64,000 bases of DNA from Sulfuricaulis limicola (lineage in GTDB: Bacteria; Pseudomonadota; Gammaproteobacteria; Acidiferrobacterales; Sulfurifustaceae). Below, one piece after another: positions 33,147 to 41,886 of the stretch; positions within the stretch are counted from its first letter, which is position 1; each line of letters starts with the position of its first letter. The position numbers were made by a program, and so were the translations under genes. Below the pieces are notes generated by a model. It saw only the letters and a program-made list of their open reading frames with translations. It searched no databases and was not told where the DNA came from. The DNA is taken from positions 62,001-126,000 of the forward strand of contig NZ_AP014879.1 of the NCBI RefSeq assembly GCF_002355735.1, written 5' to 3'.

Positions 33147-35354
33147 ATGGTAGCCATGCCGCGCATCTATCAGGTCGCAATTCCAACACCGTTATATCGC
33201 CTGTTTGATTATTTGGCCGTGCCTGGTGTGGCCAGGTTCCCGCCAGGCGTGCGCGTGCGCGTGCCCTTTGGCCGGCGCGAACTGGTCGGGGTGGTGATGG
33301 GTGAGGTGGCGCAAAGCGAGTTGCCCGCCAACCGGCTGAAAAGCATCACACAACCGCTGGACGACAGCGCCATCCTCCCGCCATCCATGTTGAGCCTGCT
33401 CCAATGGGCGGCGGATTATTACCATCATCCCCTCGGCGAGGTCATCCACACGGCCCTGCCGGTGTATTTGCGTCAGGGACGTGCGCCGGTCGCCAGCGGG
33501 GTGAAGGTGTGGTCGCTCACGCCCGCCGGAAAGGCGGTGGATCCGCAGACGTTGAAGCGCGCGCCGGCGCAGAAACAGGTGCTCGAGGCGCTGGCGGCGG
33601 ATGCGGACGGTCTCGATGCGGAGCAGCTTGCCAAGGTCTCGCAGCGCTCGGCGGCGGCGCTCAAGGCGCTGCGCGCCAAAGGGTGGGTGAGCAGTCACCA
33701 ACGTGAGACGCGGCCCGTGATCAGCGGGGATTTGCAAACCGCGCCGGAACTCAATCCGGACCAGAAATCCGCCGTGGCCGGCATCCTTGCCGGTCTCGGC
33801 GGATTTCGTCCTTTCCTGCTGCATGGCGTGACCGGCAGCGGCAAGACCGAGGTGTACCTGGGCGTGATCGAGCAGGTGCTGGCGCAGGGCAAGCAGGCGC
33901 TGGTGCTGGTGCCGGAGATCAGCCTGACGCCGCAGCTGGTGGGTCGTTTCGCGCGGCGTTTTCGTGCGCCGATCGCCCTGCTGCATTCCGGCCTCAACGA
34001 ACAGGAACGCCTGAGCGCCTGGGTCCGGGCCAGCGCCGGCCGCGCGTCCATCGTGCTCGGCACGCGCTCGGCGGTATTCACGCCGCTGATGCATCCCGGT
34101 CTTATCGTCGTGGACGAGGAACACGATGCCTCGTACAAACAGCAGGACGGTTTCCGCTATTCGGCCCGCGACGTGGCCGTGATGCGCGCCGCGCGCGAGA
34201 AAATACCGGTCATACTCGGCTCGGCCACGCCCTCGCTGGAGAGCCTCAAGAACGCGCGCCAAGGCGCCTATACCCTGATTGAATTGCCGGAACGCACTGG
34301 AACCGCGGTCATGCCACAGGTGCGGCTGCTCGACATGCGCCGGCTCAAGCCCAGCGAAGGATTATCGTTGCCGCTGCGCGAGGCGCTCGCGGCCAGACTC
34401 GAAAAAGGCGAGCAGAGCATCCTGTTTCTCAACCGCCGCGGCTTCTCTCCGGTGTGGATGTGTTTTGACTGCGGCTGGGTCGCCCCGTGCAAGCGCTGCG
34501 ACGCCCGGCTCACCCTGCATCACAGGAAACAGAAACTGCTTTGCCATCATTGCGGCGCGGAACAGGAAGTCGTCAAGAGTTGTCCCTCCTGCCAGGGCGC
34601 CAACCTGCACCCGCTCGGCGAGGGCACGGAACGGGTCGAGGGCGCGCTGGAAAAATTTTTCCCGCGGGCGCGCATCGAGCGCATTGATCGCGACAGCACC
34701 GCGCGCCGCGGGGCGCTCGAGGAAAAACTGCGTCGCGTCCACGCCGGCGAGGCCGATATCCTGGTCGGGACCCAGATGCTGTCCAAGGGGCATGACTTCC
34801 CCAACGTCACGCTGGTCGGCATCCTCAACGCCGACCAGGGGTTGTACGGGACCGATTTCCGTTCGGGTGAACGGCTGTTCCAGTTGATCATGCAGGTCAG
34901 CGGCCGCGCCGGCCGCGCCGACAAGCCGGGCGAGGTGCTGATCCAGACCTGGCATCCGGAGCATCCCCTGTTCGCGGCGTTGCAGCGCCATGACTTTCAC
35001 GGCTTCGCCGAGTTCGCGCTCAACGAGCGCCGCGAGACCGGCTACCCGCCTTACACCCATCTGGCCCTGCTGCGCGCCGAAGCGCCCGCGCCCGGCGCGG
35101 CGCTCGAATTTCTGCGCGCGGCGCGCGCGCTGGCGGTGCAACTGTCGCCCGGGAAGGACGTTCAGCTATTGTCCCCGGCGCCGGCACCCATGGAGCGGCG
35201 CGCCGGGCGTTACCGCGCGCAACTGCTGGTGCAATCCGGCCAGCGCGCGCCGCTGCACGAATTCCTGGCGCAATGGGTGCGGCAGCTGACGGAGGCGAAG
35301 TTCGCCAAGAAGACGCGCTGGTCGCTGGATGTCGATCCGGCGGATATGTATTAA
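33147..35354 (+). CDS. priA: Primosomal replication restart helicase PriA
   Basis: This 735-residue 3'-5' helicase reloads the replisome at stalled forks. It has the N-terminal 3'-DNA-end-binding domain, Walker A GVTGSGKTE, the DEEH box in VVDEEHDASYKQ, and a zinc-binding insert with paired cysteines (CFDCGW, CKRCDA, CHHCGA, CPSCQG). The helicase C-terminal motif QVSGRAGRADKPG follows. The start is ATG 33147 or 33156. Confidence 0.95.
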   Translation: MVAMPRIYQVAIPTPLYRLFDYLAVPGVARFPPGVRVRVPFGRRELVGVVMGEVAQSELPANRLKSITQPLDDSAILPPSMLSLLQWAADYYHHPLGEVIHTALPVYLRQGRAPVASGVKVWSLTPAGKAVDPQTLKRAPAQKQVLEALAADADGLDAEQLAKVSQRSAAALKALRAKGWVSSHQRETRPVISGDLQTAPELNPDQKSAVAGILAGLGGFRPFLLHGVTGSGKTEVYLGVIEQVLAQGKQALVLVPEISLTPQLVGRFARRFRAPIALLHSGLNEQERLSAWVRASAGRASIVLGTRSAVFTPLMHPGLIVVDEEHDASYKQQDGFRYSARDVAVMRAAREKIPVILGSATPSLESLKNARQGAYTLIELPERTGTAVMPQVRLLDMRRLKPSEGLSLPLREALAARLEKGEQSILFLNRRGFSPVWMCFDCGWVAPCKRCDARLTLHHRKQKLLCHHCGAEQEVVKSCPSCQGANLHPLGEGTERVEGALEKFFPRARIERIDRDSTARRGALEEKLRRVHAGEADILVGTQMLSKGHDFPNVTLVGILNADQGLYGTDFRSGERLFQLIMQVSGRAGRADKPGEVLIQTWHPEHPLFAALQRHDFHGFAEFALNERRETGYPPYTHLALLRAEAPAPGAALEFLRAARALAVQLSPGKDVQLLSPAPAPMERRAGRYRAQLLVQSGQRAPLHEFLAQWVRQLTEAKFAKKTRWSLDVDPADMY

Positions 35355-35362
35355 TTCATGGT

Positions 35363-35434
35363 CACAGAGGCCACAGAGAACACAGAGTAAAAACAGGAAA
35401 TTTCAGCGAACAGTTTTGATTTTTATTCTCTGTG
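35363..35434. repeat. Inverted triplet repeat, 9-nt unit (priA downstream spacer)
   Basis: Three tandem 9-nt units of the form CACAGAGNN (35363-35389) face a shorter inverted arm that keeps one full unit (TTCTCTGTG, 35426-35434). It lies between the convergent priA and YdjM-like genes. This appears to be a decayed member of the same architecture seen at 7346, 14854 and 55562. Confidence 0.75.
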
Positions 35435-35494
35435 ATTAATCTTATGCCCGGACAAACGAGCGCAGCGAGTAGGGCTTCATTTACGTGCTCTGTC

Positions 35495-36568
35495 TTAATG
35501 CGGAATGGCCTCGAAGATTTCCTGGCCGCTGTCATCATTGATCAGGCGGTAAACACGCCATGCCGCATCCTTGCCGGTCCGGCACGCGCCATAGCGGAAG
35601 GGCATGTTCCTGCCAGCGAGCGCAAAGCGCAGATCGTTGAACCACACGCATAGCCGGCCCTGGACGCGATCCATGCCATACAACGCCGGAAACAGGGCAA
35701 AATTCCGGTAGGACGAAAGCACCTCGGAATACCACAACTCTTCCGCCAGCTTGGCATCCTTCCCCAGGCCGAAACGTGGAACCTGTTTCCACAGGGCGTC
35801 CCGCACCGGGTAATACGAGGCATGGACCTGGCGCAGCCAATGGGCGCCCTCCGGCGGGAATTCCGGAATCTCGTTGCGCCACAGGCTCACGTAGGCCATG
35901 TGATATTCGTCCTTTTGCGGGATCACGATCATCCAGTGGAACGGCGAGAACGGCTGGGGAATCGCCTCAACCGTGCCGGCCACGAGCCCGTGACGGAGCG
36001 CGTAGTTCTCGCCTGCCGCGACGGCACGTTGATGCAGGACGCCTTGGAAACCCACGTAGGCGGCGAGCACGGCCAGGCCGATGACGGCGGGTTTGCGCGT
36101 AAGCTTCCATACCGCCGAGGCCACGAGTCCGGCGACGATGATCGCTGTGAAATACGGATCGATGATGAAGGTCGTCGGTAGCTGCGCGCGCCAGACGGAG
36201 AATGGCGCGAAGATCATGGTGCCGAAGGCGGTGATGACGTCACCGGCGATGTGGATGCCGATGCCCAGCGCCACCACGCCGACGAATGCGCGCCAGGAAT
36301 ATTTGCCGCGTACCAGCAGCATGAACAGCAGCGACAGGCCCAGCGCCCACAACGGCAGCATGACCACCGAGTGGGTGACGCCGCGGTGCACAGTGAGATA
36401 GGTGAGCGGATCGATGAAGCGCGTGATGAAATCGCTGTCGGGAAACGCCGCAGCCCAGAACCCGACCCACAGGCGTGCGCGCCGCGGCAACTGATCCGGC
36501 CGCGGGTCCTTCGGTTCCGTCGCGCGCGCAAGCAACGCGCCGCTCAGGGCATGTGTCAGGGTGTCCAT
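35495..36568 (-). CDS. YdjM-like (DUF457) membrane-bound metal-dependent hydrolase
   Basis: This 357-residue protein has an N-terminal membrane domain with about four helices and conserved polar residues: MDTLTHALSG, PDSDF, HRGVTHS and HIAGDVIT. These are the pattern of the YdjM/YfhO-type family annotated as inner-membrane hydrolases. A soluble C-terminal domain of roughly 170 residues follows. No substrate is known. It is convergent with priA. Confidence 0.8.
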   Translation of the reverse strand: MDTLTHALSGALLARATEPKDPRPDQLPRRARLWVGFWAAAFPDSDFITRFIDPLTYLTVHRGVTHSVVMLPLWALGLSLLFMLLVRGKYSWRAFVGVVALGIGIHIAGDVITAFGTMIFAPFSVWRAQLPTTFIIDPYFTAIIVAGLVASAVWKLTRKPAVIGLAVLAAYVGFQGVLHQRAVAAGENYALRHGLVAGTVEAIPQPFSPFHWMIVIPQKDEYHMAYVSLWRNEIPEFPPEGAHWLRQVHASYYPVRDALWKQVPRFGLGKDAKLAEELWYSEVLSSYRNFALFPALYGMDRVQGRLCVWFNDLRFALAGRNMPFRYGACRTGKDAAWRVYRLINDDSGQEIFEAIPH

Positions 36569-36721
36569 GTCGTCAGTTCACCAACAGTTCAAAGTATATC
36601 GTGGCATCTGACACCGCTCTGGTACTGATATTCATGCCGGCAATTCCGCCGCCGGTATCCGTGTGACGGCGGCCCTCATGAGTTGGATTTCCATCTGGCC
36701 GAAGTTACTGAAGGCCCTTGC

Positions 36722-36751
36722 TTGACAGCTCCATAATTAGCAGTCCATAAT
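36722..36751 (+). promoter_or_regulatory. Sigma-70 promoter of the tetR-type gene
   Basis: A perfect -35 TTGACA (36722-36727) and CATAAT (36746-36751, five of six) are 18 bp apart. The 3' end of the -10 is the first base of the inverted repeat described next, so the repressor would block RNA polymerase directly. Confidence 0.6.
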
Positions 36752-36772
36752 TAAGTTATACAACTAACTTAA
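36751..36772. promoter_or_regulatory. Candidate TetR operator
   Basis: TTAAGTTA (36751-36758), 6-nt spacer, TAACTTAA (36765-36772): a perfect 8-bp inverted repeat at the transcription start. Part of it, AACTAACT, recurs at 36778-36785. Size and position are typical of TetR-family autoregulatory operators. Confidence 0.6.
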
Positions 36773-36800
36773 AATATAACTAACTGAAATTAAATTAAAA

Positions 36801-37355
36801 ATGGGATCAGACAAACGCACACGCCTGATTGAGGCCGCCAACAAACTGATTCATCAGCAGGGTTTCAACCTGACCACGCTCGCCGACATCGCCCGCGAAT
36901 CCGAGGTGCCGCTCGGCAACGTGTATTACTACTTCAAAACCAAAGAAGAGATCGGCAGCGCCCTGATCGAACACCGCGCGAATTTTTACCGCGGCATGAT
37001 CGAGTCATGGAACCGGCTGCCTGATCCGAAGCAGAGGCTGGCGGCGCTGATCGAGATGGTGTCCGGCGAGCGCGAAACTCTTGCCCAGAGCGGCTGCCCT
37101 ATTGGCAGCTTGTGCCAGGAGCTGCACAAAGACGGTGGACCGCTGGCAGACAAGTCCGCCAGCCTGATGGCCGCCATGCTGTCCTGGGCCGAGCAGCAGT
37201 TCCGCCTGCTCGGCAAAGAAAAAGAATCACCCGACCTCGCGCTGCACGTTGTCTCGGTGCTGCAGGGCGCCAGCCTGCTGACGCACACCTTCCGCCAACC
37301 GGACCTGATCGCACGCGAAACAGTGCGACTCAAAAAATGGATAGACAGCTTGTGA
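36801..37355 (+). CDS. TetR/AcrR family transcriptional regulator
   Basis: This 184-residue repressor has an N-terminal helix-turn-helix (TTLADIARESEVPLGNVYYYF, about residues 24-44). The ligand domain contains SGCPIGSLCQEL, a two-cysteine segment shared by several TetR proteins including NemR-like sensors; thiol sensing is possible but unproven. The operator overlaps its own promoter, and the oxidoreductase gene follows after 38 nt, so it probably controls that gene too. Confidence 0.87.
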   Translation: MGSDKRTRLIEAANKLIHQQGFNLTTLADIARESEVPLGNVYYYFKTKEEIGSALIEHRANFYRGMIESWNRLPDPKQRLAALIEMVSGERETLAQSGCPIGSLCQELHKDGGPLADKSASLMAAMLSWAEQQFRLLGKEKESPDLALHVVSVLQGASLLTHTFRQPDLIARETVRLKKWIDSL

Positions 37356-37393
37356 AAGGCCGCTGAATAAATTCTGGCCAACCGGGAGAAATA

Positions 37394-38425
37394 ATGAGCG
37401 CGACAAAAAAGCTTCGGGTGCTGGTAACGGGAGCCACGGGTTTTCTGGGCAGCAATGTCCTCAAGGCCCTCATGACGCAGCCCGGTGTCGAGCCGATAGC
37501 GGCCTGCCGCCAACGCGAGAAACTGGCAGGAAATTTCCAGGGTGAGGTACGGGTTGGTAATTTGATGGATGCGGATTACCGACGCGAGGTAGTGAGAGAG
37601 GTCGATGTCATATGCAGCGCCGGCAACTGGGCATCCATGTGGAGCCACAAGGAGCAGGAACGCGAACGCTTTTTCGAGCCGACCCGTGACCTCATCGAGC
37701 AATCCATTCGACAGGGCGTAAAACGCTTTATCCAGACCAGCACGGTCGTGATCGGGGCTGTCAGGAAAGACAACGAACCCATCGACGATTTCTCACCGAC
37801 GCGGCACACCGGTTTCTGGCCCCATCTCGACTGCCTGGTCGATCTGGACCATTACATGCGCACGAACAGCCAGCGTGGCACACAAATGGTCACGCTGCGC
37901 CTCGGTCACTTTATTGGCGCCGGCAACCGCCTGGGCATGCTGCCGGCACTGGTGCCACGGCTTCGAACCCGGCTGGTGCCGTGGCTCGCCGGAGGACGCA
38001 AGCGCCTGCCGTTGGTGGCCGACACCGACTTGGGCAAGGCTTTTGCGCTGGCAGCAACAACCAACGGCCTGAATGACTACGAGTCGTTCAACATCTGCGG
38101 CAAGGAATTTCCCACGTTGCGCGAGGTCGTGGAGTTCATCGCAATGGAGACGGGATTTCCCAGGCCGCTTTACAGCGTCCCTTACCCGGCCGGGTATGCC
38201 TTTGGCTGGCTGATGGAGTCGCTCAAGCCGGTCATGCCGGGTTCCTCGCCGTTTCTCACCCGTTCCATCGTGCATCTGTGCGAGAACTGGGTCTGCCCCA
38301 ACGATTATGCCCGGAGAAAACTCGGTTATGCGCCGGGCAAGGACTGGCGCGCGGCGGTGCGCGAGCACCTGGCCGATCTCAGGGCCGAAGGCTATCCGTG
38401 GCCGCGCCTGTGCCAGCCGGCCTGA
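37394..38425 (+). CDS. NAD(P)-dependent epimerase/dehydratase-family oxidoreductase
   Basis: This is a 343-residue extended short-chain dehydrogenase with the cofactor motif TGATGFLG near residue 14. The usual catalytic YxxxK is not obvious: the best-placed tyrosine reads HYMRTN, with N where K is expected. It may therefore be non-catalytic or use a different residue. It lies downstream of the TetR gene with a good ribosome site (GGGAG). The substrate is unknown. Confidence 0.78.
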   Translation: MSATKKLRVLVTGATGFLGSNVLKALMTQPGVEPIAACRQREKLAGNFQGEVRVGNLMDADYRREVVREVDVICSAGNWASMWSHKEQERERFFEPTRDLIEQSIRQGVKRFIQTSTVVIGAVRKDNEPIDDFSPTRHTGFWPHLDCLVDLDHYMRTNSQRGTQMVTLRLGHFIGAGNRLGMLPALVPRLRTRLVPWLAGGRKRLPLVADTDLGKAFALAATTNGLNDYESFNICGKEFPTLREVVEFIAMETGFPRPLYSVPYPAGYAFGWLMESLKPVMPGSSPFLTRSIVHLCENWVCPNDYARRKLGYAPGKDWRAAVREHLADLRAEGYPWPRLCQPA

Positions 38426-38466
38426 TTGAATTCTCAAGACTCCCTCAACCCAAACAGGAGATCGCC

Positions 38467-38697
38467 ATGTCAAACACAGTCCAGGAACTCGACGCCCGCG
38501 GACTCAACTGCCCGCTGCCCATTCTGCGCGCCAAGAAGGCGCTTAACGGTCTGCAATCGGGACAGGTGCTGCGCATACGCGCCACCGATCCGGGCGCGGT
38601 CAAGGATTTCGACGCCTTCTGCAAACAGACCGGCAACGAGCTGGTTTCCTCCGAGCAGAACAGCGGCGAGTATGTTTTCCAGATACGCAAGCACTGA
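38467..38697 (+). CDS. tusA: TusA-family sulfur carrier protein
   Basis: This 76-residue protein carries sulfane sulfur on Cys15 of the signature NCPLPIL. In sulfur oxidisers TusA hands sulfur between rhodanese, DsrE proteins and the Dsr or Hdr-like oxidation systems. ATG 38467 has AGGAG 6 nt upstream. Longer in-frame starts reach back into the oxidoreductase gene and are rejected. It lies near dsrE2 but is separated from it by the marR-type gene on the other strand. Confidence 0.92.
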   Translation: MSNTVQELDARGLNCPLPILRAKKALNGLQSGQVLRIRATDPGAVKDFDAFCKQTGNELVSSEQNSGEYVFQIRKH

Positions 38698-38729
38698 CGG
38701 AGGCGCGGCAACCGGATTTCGCCGGCTGG

Positions 38730-39131
38730 TCAGGTCAGCCGGTCGGCGAATTCGTTCAGCATTTTTATCATTTCCGGCGGATATTTTTGCGACAGCTTTT
38801 CGCGGAACACGGCGATGTCCTTCCTCGCTGCTTCGAGCTTGCCTGCGCCCATGCGGCTAAGGCGGATGTGGAACGAGCGCCGGTCCGAGTTGTTTTCGGT
38901 CACCTCCACGATCCCCGACTGGATCAGCTCGTTGATCAGCACGCTGGCCGTGGCGCGCCGGACGCTCAGCTTTTCGCTCATTTCCGTCACCGTCGCCTGC
39001 CCCATTTCCGCCAGTGCATCGAGCAACCGGTACTGGGGAACCCGCAGTCCCGAGTACATCAGCGACACCGAGATGTTGCGCTCCAGGTTCTGCGCCGCCT
39101 TGAGCAGTTTGACGACATCGATATTTTCCAT
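38730..39131 (-). CDS. MarR family transcriptional regulator
   Basis: This 133-residue winged-helix protein has the recognition region ATVTEMSEKLSVRRATASVLINELI and a wing (ENNSDRRSFHIRLS). Start ATG 39131 has GGGAG 5 nt upstream; an in-frame ATG at 39278 would add 49 residues and cross the operator candidate. It is divergent from dsrE2 and convergent with tusA, so both are plausible targets. Confidence 0.85.
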   Translation of the reverse strand: MENIDVVKLLKAAQNLERNISVSLMYSGLRVPQYRLLDALAEMGQATVTEMSEKLSVRRATASVLINELIQSGIVEVTENNSDRRSFHIRLSRMGAGKLEAARKDIAVFREKLSQKYPPEMIKMLNEFADRLT

Positions 39132-39196
39132 GCCGCTCCCGCAATCCTGTTTGTTAGCGAAACTAATTAAATTCTCTGATTTGTGCTTCGCCCGTC

Positions 39197-39226
39197 CGGC
39201 ATATTTAATCAGTTCAGAATATGCCG
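39197..39226. promoter_or_regulatory. Candidate MarR operator between marR and dsrE2
   Basis: CGGCATATT (39197-39205) and AATATGCCG (39218-39226) form a perfect 9-bp inverted repeat with a 12-nt spacer. Arm centres are 21 bp apart, two helical turns, which suits a dimeric winged-helix protein. A TTGACT -35-like box (39228-39233) directed towards dsrE2 is next to it, but no good -10 follows. Confidence 0.5.
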
Positions 39227-39349
39227 ATTGACTATATGTGATGCCAATCGTCATATCAAATCCGTGTCGATCGTTCATGCAATCAACAATCAGGACGGAA
39301 GGCGCGGCGAGGTTTATCCGATCATCCTGTAACTTATTGAGGAGGGCTC

Positions 39350-39982
39350 ATGTCCATCACGGCAGAAAAATCCACCGGCAATCTTTCCGGCGAATTGCTG
39401 CAGCAGCACGGCGCCGCGCTCGACGCGTGGTTCGACGATCGTTTCTCGAAAAAACTGAAAGAGGTTGAAGAGAACAGGACGCCGTCGCTTTCCATCATCG
39501 CCACCAAGGGCACCATGGACTGGGCCTATCCGCCGTTCATTCTCGCCTCCACCGCCTCGGCGCTGGGCTGGGACGTGAACGTGTTTTTCACCTTCTACGG
39601 CCTGGAACTGCTGAAAAAAGACCTGAATCTCCAGGTGAGTCCGCTCGGGAATCCGGGCATGCCCATGAAAATGCCGTTCGGGCCGAAATGGTTCCAGGGC
39701 ATCAACTGGAACATGCCGAACCTGCTGATGGCCGGCGTGCCGGGATTCGAGAAGTTGGCCACGACCCTGATGAAGAAAACCGTGAAGAACAACGGCGTCG
39801 CGTCGATCCAGGAATTGCGCGATGTCTGTATCGAGGCCGGCGTCAATCTGGTCGCGTGCCAGATGACGGTGGATCTGTTCGGCTACACGCGCGACGATTT
39901 CATTCCCGAGGTCAAGGACTGGATCGGCGCCGCCAGCTTCCTGCCGATCGCGCAGAAATCCGACGTGAGCCTGTTCATCTAG
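39350..39982 (+). CDS. dsrE2: DsrE2-like sulfur-trafficking protein
   Basis: This 210-residue DsrE/DsrF-superfamily protein (COG2210-like) has a conserved cysteine in VNLVACQMTVDLFGY near the C-terminus and the phrase SIIATKGTMDWAYPPFILASTA. In sulfur oxidisers dsrE2 genes cluster with tusA and rhodanese genes and move persulfide sulfur. GAGGAGG precedes the start. A stable hairpin follows the stop. No rhodanese gene is present here. Confidence 0.82.
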   Translation: MSITAEKSTGNLSGELLQQHGAALDAWFDDRFSKKLKEVEENRTPSLSIIATKGTMDWAYPPFILASTASALGWDVNVFFTFYGLELLKKDLNLQVSPLGNPGMPMKMPFGPKWFQGINWNMPNLLMAGVPGFEKLATTLMKKTVKNNGVASIQELRDVCIEAGVNLVACQMTVDLFGYTRDDFIPEVKDWIGAASFLPIAQKSDVSLFI

Positions 39983-39992
39983 TTCTGAACGG

Positions 39993-40022
39993 CCGGTCTT
40001 CGGACAACCGTCCGAAGACCGG
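39993..40022 (+). terminator. Strong hairpin after dsrE2
   Basis: A perfect 13-bp stem (39993-40005 with 40010-40022) and a 4-nt AACC loop. No T-run follows, so it may stabilise the dsrE2 mRNA 3' end or end transcription with Rho rather than act as a classic intrinsic terminator. Confidence 0.5.
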
Positions 40023-40075
40023 TGTTCCGCGAGCTAAAAGAAAGATCAAGAAAGAATTAAGAACAAGGGGGAGTG

Positions 40076-40624
40076 ATGAACAGGATTCATGTCGGACAGG
40101 TTATCGGCAGGAAAACCCTGGTGGACACCGATTCCAGACCGGTGCCGATTCCGGACGGAAGCAGACTGGTCCATCTTCAGTTCCGGCGATTCGCGGGCTG
40201 TCCTTTTTGCAGCGTACACCTGCATTCCTTCGTGCGACGCCATGATGACATCACGGCGGCAAACATCCGCGAGGTGGTAGTGTTCCGCTCTACCCTGACG
40301 GCGTTGCAGCGTCATCATGGGGGCGTCCCGTTCGACATCGTCGCTGACCCCGGTGGCAGTCTTTATACCGACTTCGGCGTCGGGTCGGGTCCAGGCGCTT
40401 TGCTGAATCCGCGTGTGTTGTTTCTGGCGCTGCCGAATGTCCTGCGCATGCTTCCGGGGCTTCCGGGCCTGCCGTCGTCGGGGGAAAGCGCGCTGGGCCT
40501 GCCCGCCGATTTTCTGATCGCGACGGACGGGAAGGTTCGAGCCTGCAAGTACGGCACGCACGCCGATGACCAGTGGTCGGTGGACGAACTTCTCGCCCAC
40601 GCTCATGATCGCGGGGCGCCATGA
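40076..40624 (+). CDS. Peroxiredoxin-like (AhpC/TSA superfamily) protein
   Basis: This 182-residue thioredoxin-fold protein has a C-P-F-C motif in FAGCPFCSVHLH near residue 43, where peroxiredoxin-like family members have their redox site. The C-terminal part is GLPADFLIATDGKVRACKYG. ATG 40076 with AGGGGGAG just upstream is preferred over GTG 40073. It overlaps the GST gene by 4 nt, suggesting a joint thiol-redox function. Confidence 0.78.
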   Translation: MNRIHVGQVIGRKTLVDTDSRPVPIPDGSRLVHLQFRRFAGCPFCSVHLHSFVRRHDDITAANIREVVVFRSTLTALQRHHGGVPFDIVADPGGSLYTDFGVGSGPGALLNPRVLFLALPNVLRMLPGLPGLPSSGESALGLPADFLIATDGKVRACKYGTHADDQWSVDELLAHAHDRGAP

Positions 40625-41388
40625 CTATTCGCTTGCTGACCATCCCGATCAGTCACTACTGCGAAAAGGCCCGCTGGGGCCTGGAGCGGCTCGGCCTCGC
40701 CTACCACGAAGAGGCGCATATCCAGGGGTTCCATTATTGGCGAACCTGGCGTCTGAGTCGCCAGCCGCTGGTCCCGGTCCTGATCGACAACGGGGAAACC
40801 ATCACGGGATCCGCGTCCATCCTCAGGCATCTGGAGCGTTATGCGCGCCCCGAGCACAAACTGTATCCGGACCCGCCGCTTCGGGCCCGGGTTGATGAAC
40901 TGGAGGTCTTGTTCGACAGCGTGCTCGGGGTCGAAAGCCGCCGCTGGTTCTATTTCCAGTACCGTCAGCAACCGGCCTCCGCAATTCTCAGACTGATCGC
41001 GCAGAGGGTTCCCGCCCATGAACGCCTGCTGGCTCGCTGGTTGCTGTGGCCGATGCAGGAGTTTGCCAGGAAGCGACTGAACATATCGCTCCGGACGGTG
41101 GAGGCGGGACTCGAACAAGTCAGGCAGGTTCTCGCGCACACCGATACGCTGCTCGCCGATGGCCGTCCTTACCTTCTCGGCGACCGATTCACGGCGGCTG
41201 ACCTGAGTTTCGCCTGCCTGATGGCGCCGTTTACGCTCCCGCGCCGCTACGGCGTTCGGCTCCCGGGCCCGGAGGAGTTGCCGGCCGCCATGCAGACAAC
41301 CGTGAGCAGCATCAGCCAGTCCCTGTCGGGGCAACATGCGATCCGGCTTTTCGAGGAAGAACGTCCGGTATTGCCGCCATGCAGATAA
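40621..41388 (+). CDS. Glutathione S-transferase family protein
   Basis: This 255-residue protein has an N-terminal thioredoxin-fold domain (ISHYCEKARWGLERLGL, where SxYCxK marks the thiol site) and the G-site loop SRQPLVPVLIDNG with GSASILRHLE. A helical C-terminal domain follows, ending with YLLGDRFTAADLSFACLMAP. The start overlaps the peroxiredoxin-like gene by ATGA. The substrate is unknown. Confidence 0.83.
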   Translation: MTIRLLTIPISHYCEKARWGLERLGLAYHEEAHIQGFHYWRTWRLSRQPLVPVLIDNGETITGSASILRHLERYARPEHKLYPDPPLRARVDELEVLFDSVLGVESRRWFYFQYRQQPASAILRLIAQRVPAHERLLARWLLWPMQEFARKRLNISLRTVEAGLEQVRQVLAHTDTLLADGRPYLLGDRFTAADLSFACLMAPFTLPRRYGVRLPGPEELPAAMQTTVSSISQSLSGQHAIRLFEEERPVLPPCR

Positions 41389-41434
41389 AATGTTCCGGAA
41401 AATCGTGGTAAAAAACCGTTACGGAGAAGAAAGC

Positions 41435-41878
41435 ATGCACCCCGCCCCGATCGAAGACCCGTTCCACGCCGCCTTCCGCGGTAATTTCACCGGCGTGCTG
41501 AGCTGGGAGGATCTCGACGCCTTCTGGAACGTGGTGCGCGACAACGCTGCCGCCGGCTGGTACCTGTACGCCATCGGCGAGCCGCCCCCGACCGCGCCTG
41601 CCACGGCCGAGCAGGTTAATATTTTTCTCGGTGAGATCGACGTGCTGTTGCGCAAGGAACACGAAGAAGATTACTGCGGCATCGTTTACACCGACAGCAA
41701 GACCGAACCTTCCATGATCAAGATCTTCGATCCGAACAATCTCGGCGTGCAGTGCGGTTTCAGCGACAACCCGCCACTGCCCGGCTGGGTCCTGAGTCGC
41801 TTGCCGCCGGTCACGCTGCATGACCACGCGCACCGCCCGGAGAACCGCAAGCGCTGGTGGCGCAAACTCTGGGATTGA
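41435..41878 (+). CDS. Conserved hypothetical protein
   Basis: This soluble 147-residue protein has a compact alpha/beta look and no signal. Distinctive segments are FHAAFRGNFTGVLSWEDLDAFW, EHEEDYCGIVYTD and IKIFDPNNLG. I recall similar proteins in other proteobacteria but no function. ATG 41435 is used because GGAG precedes it; longer starts run back over the GST stop. It may belong to the preceding operon, 46 nt downstream of it. Confidence 0.75.
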   Translation: MHPAPIEDPFHAAFRGNFTGVLSWEDLDAFWNVVRDNAAAGWYLYAIGEPPPTAPATAEQVNIFLGEIDVLLRKEHEEDYCGIVYTDSKTEPSMIKIFDPNNLGVQCGFSDNPPLPGWVLSRLPPVTLHDHAHRPENRKRWWRKLWD

Positions 41879-41886
41879 TGTCGCGA

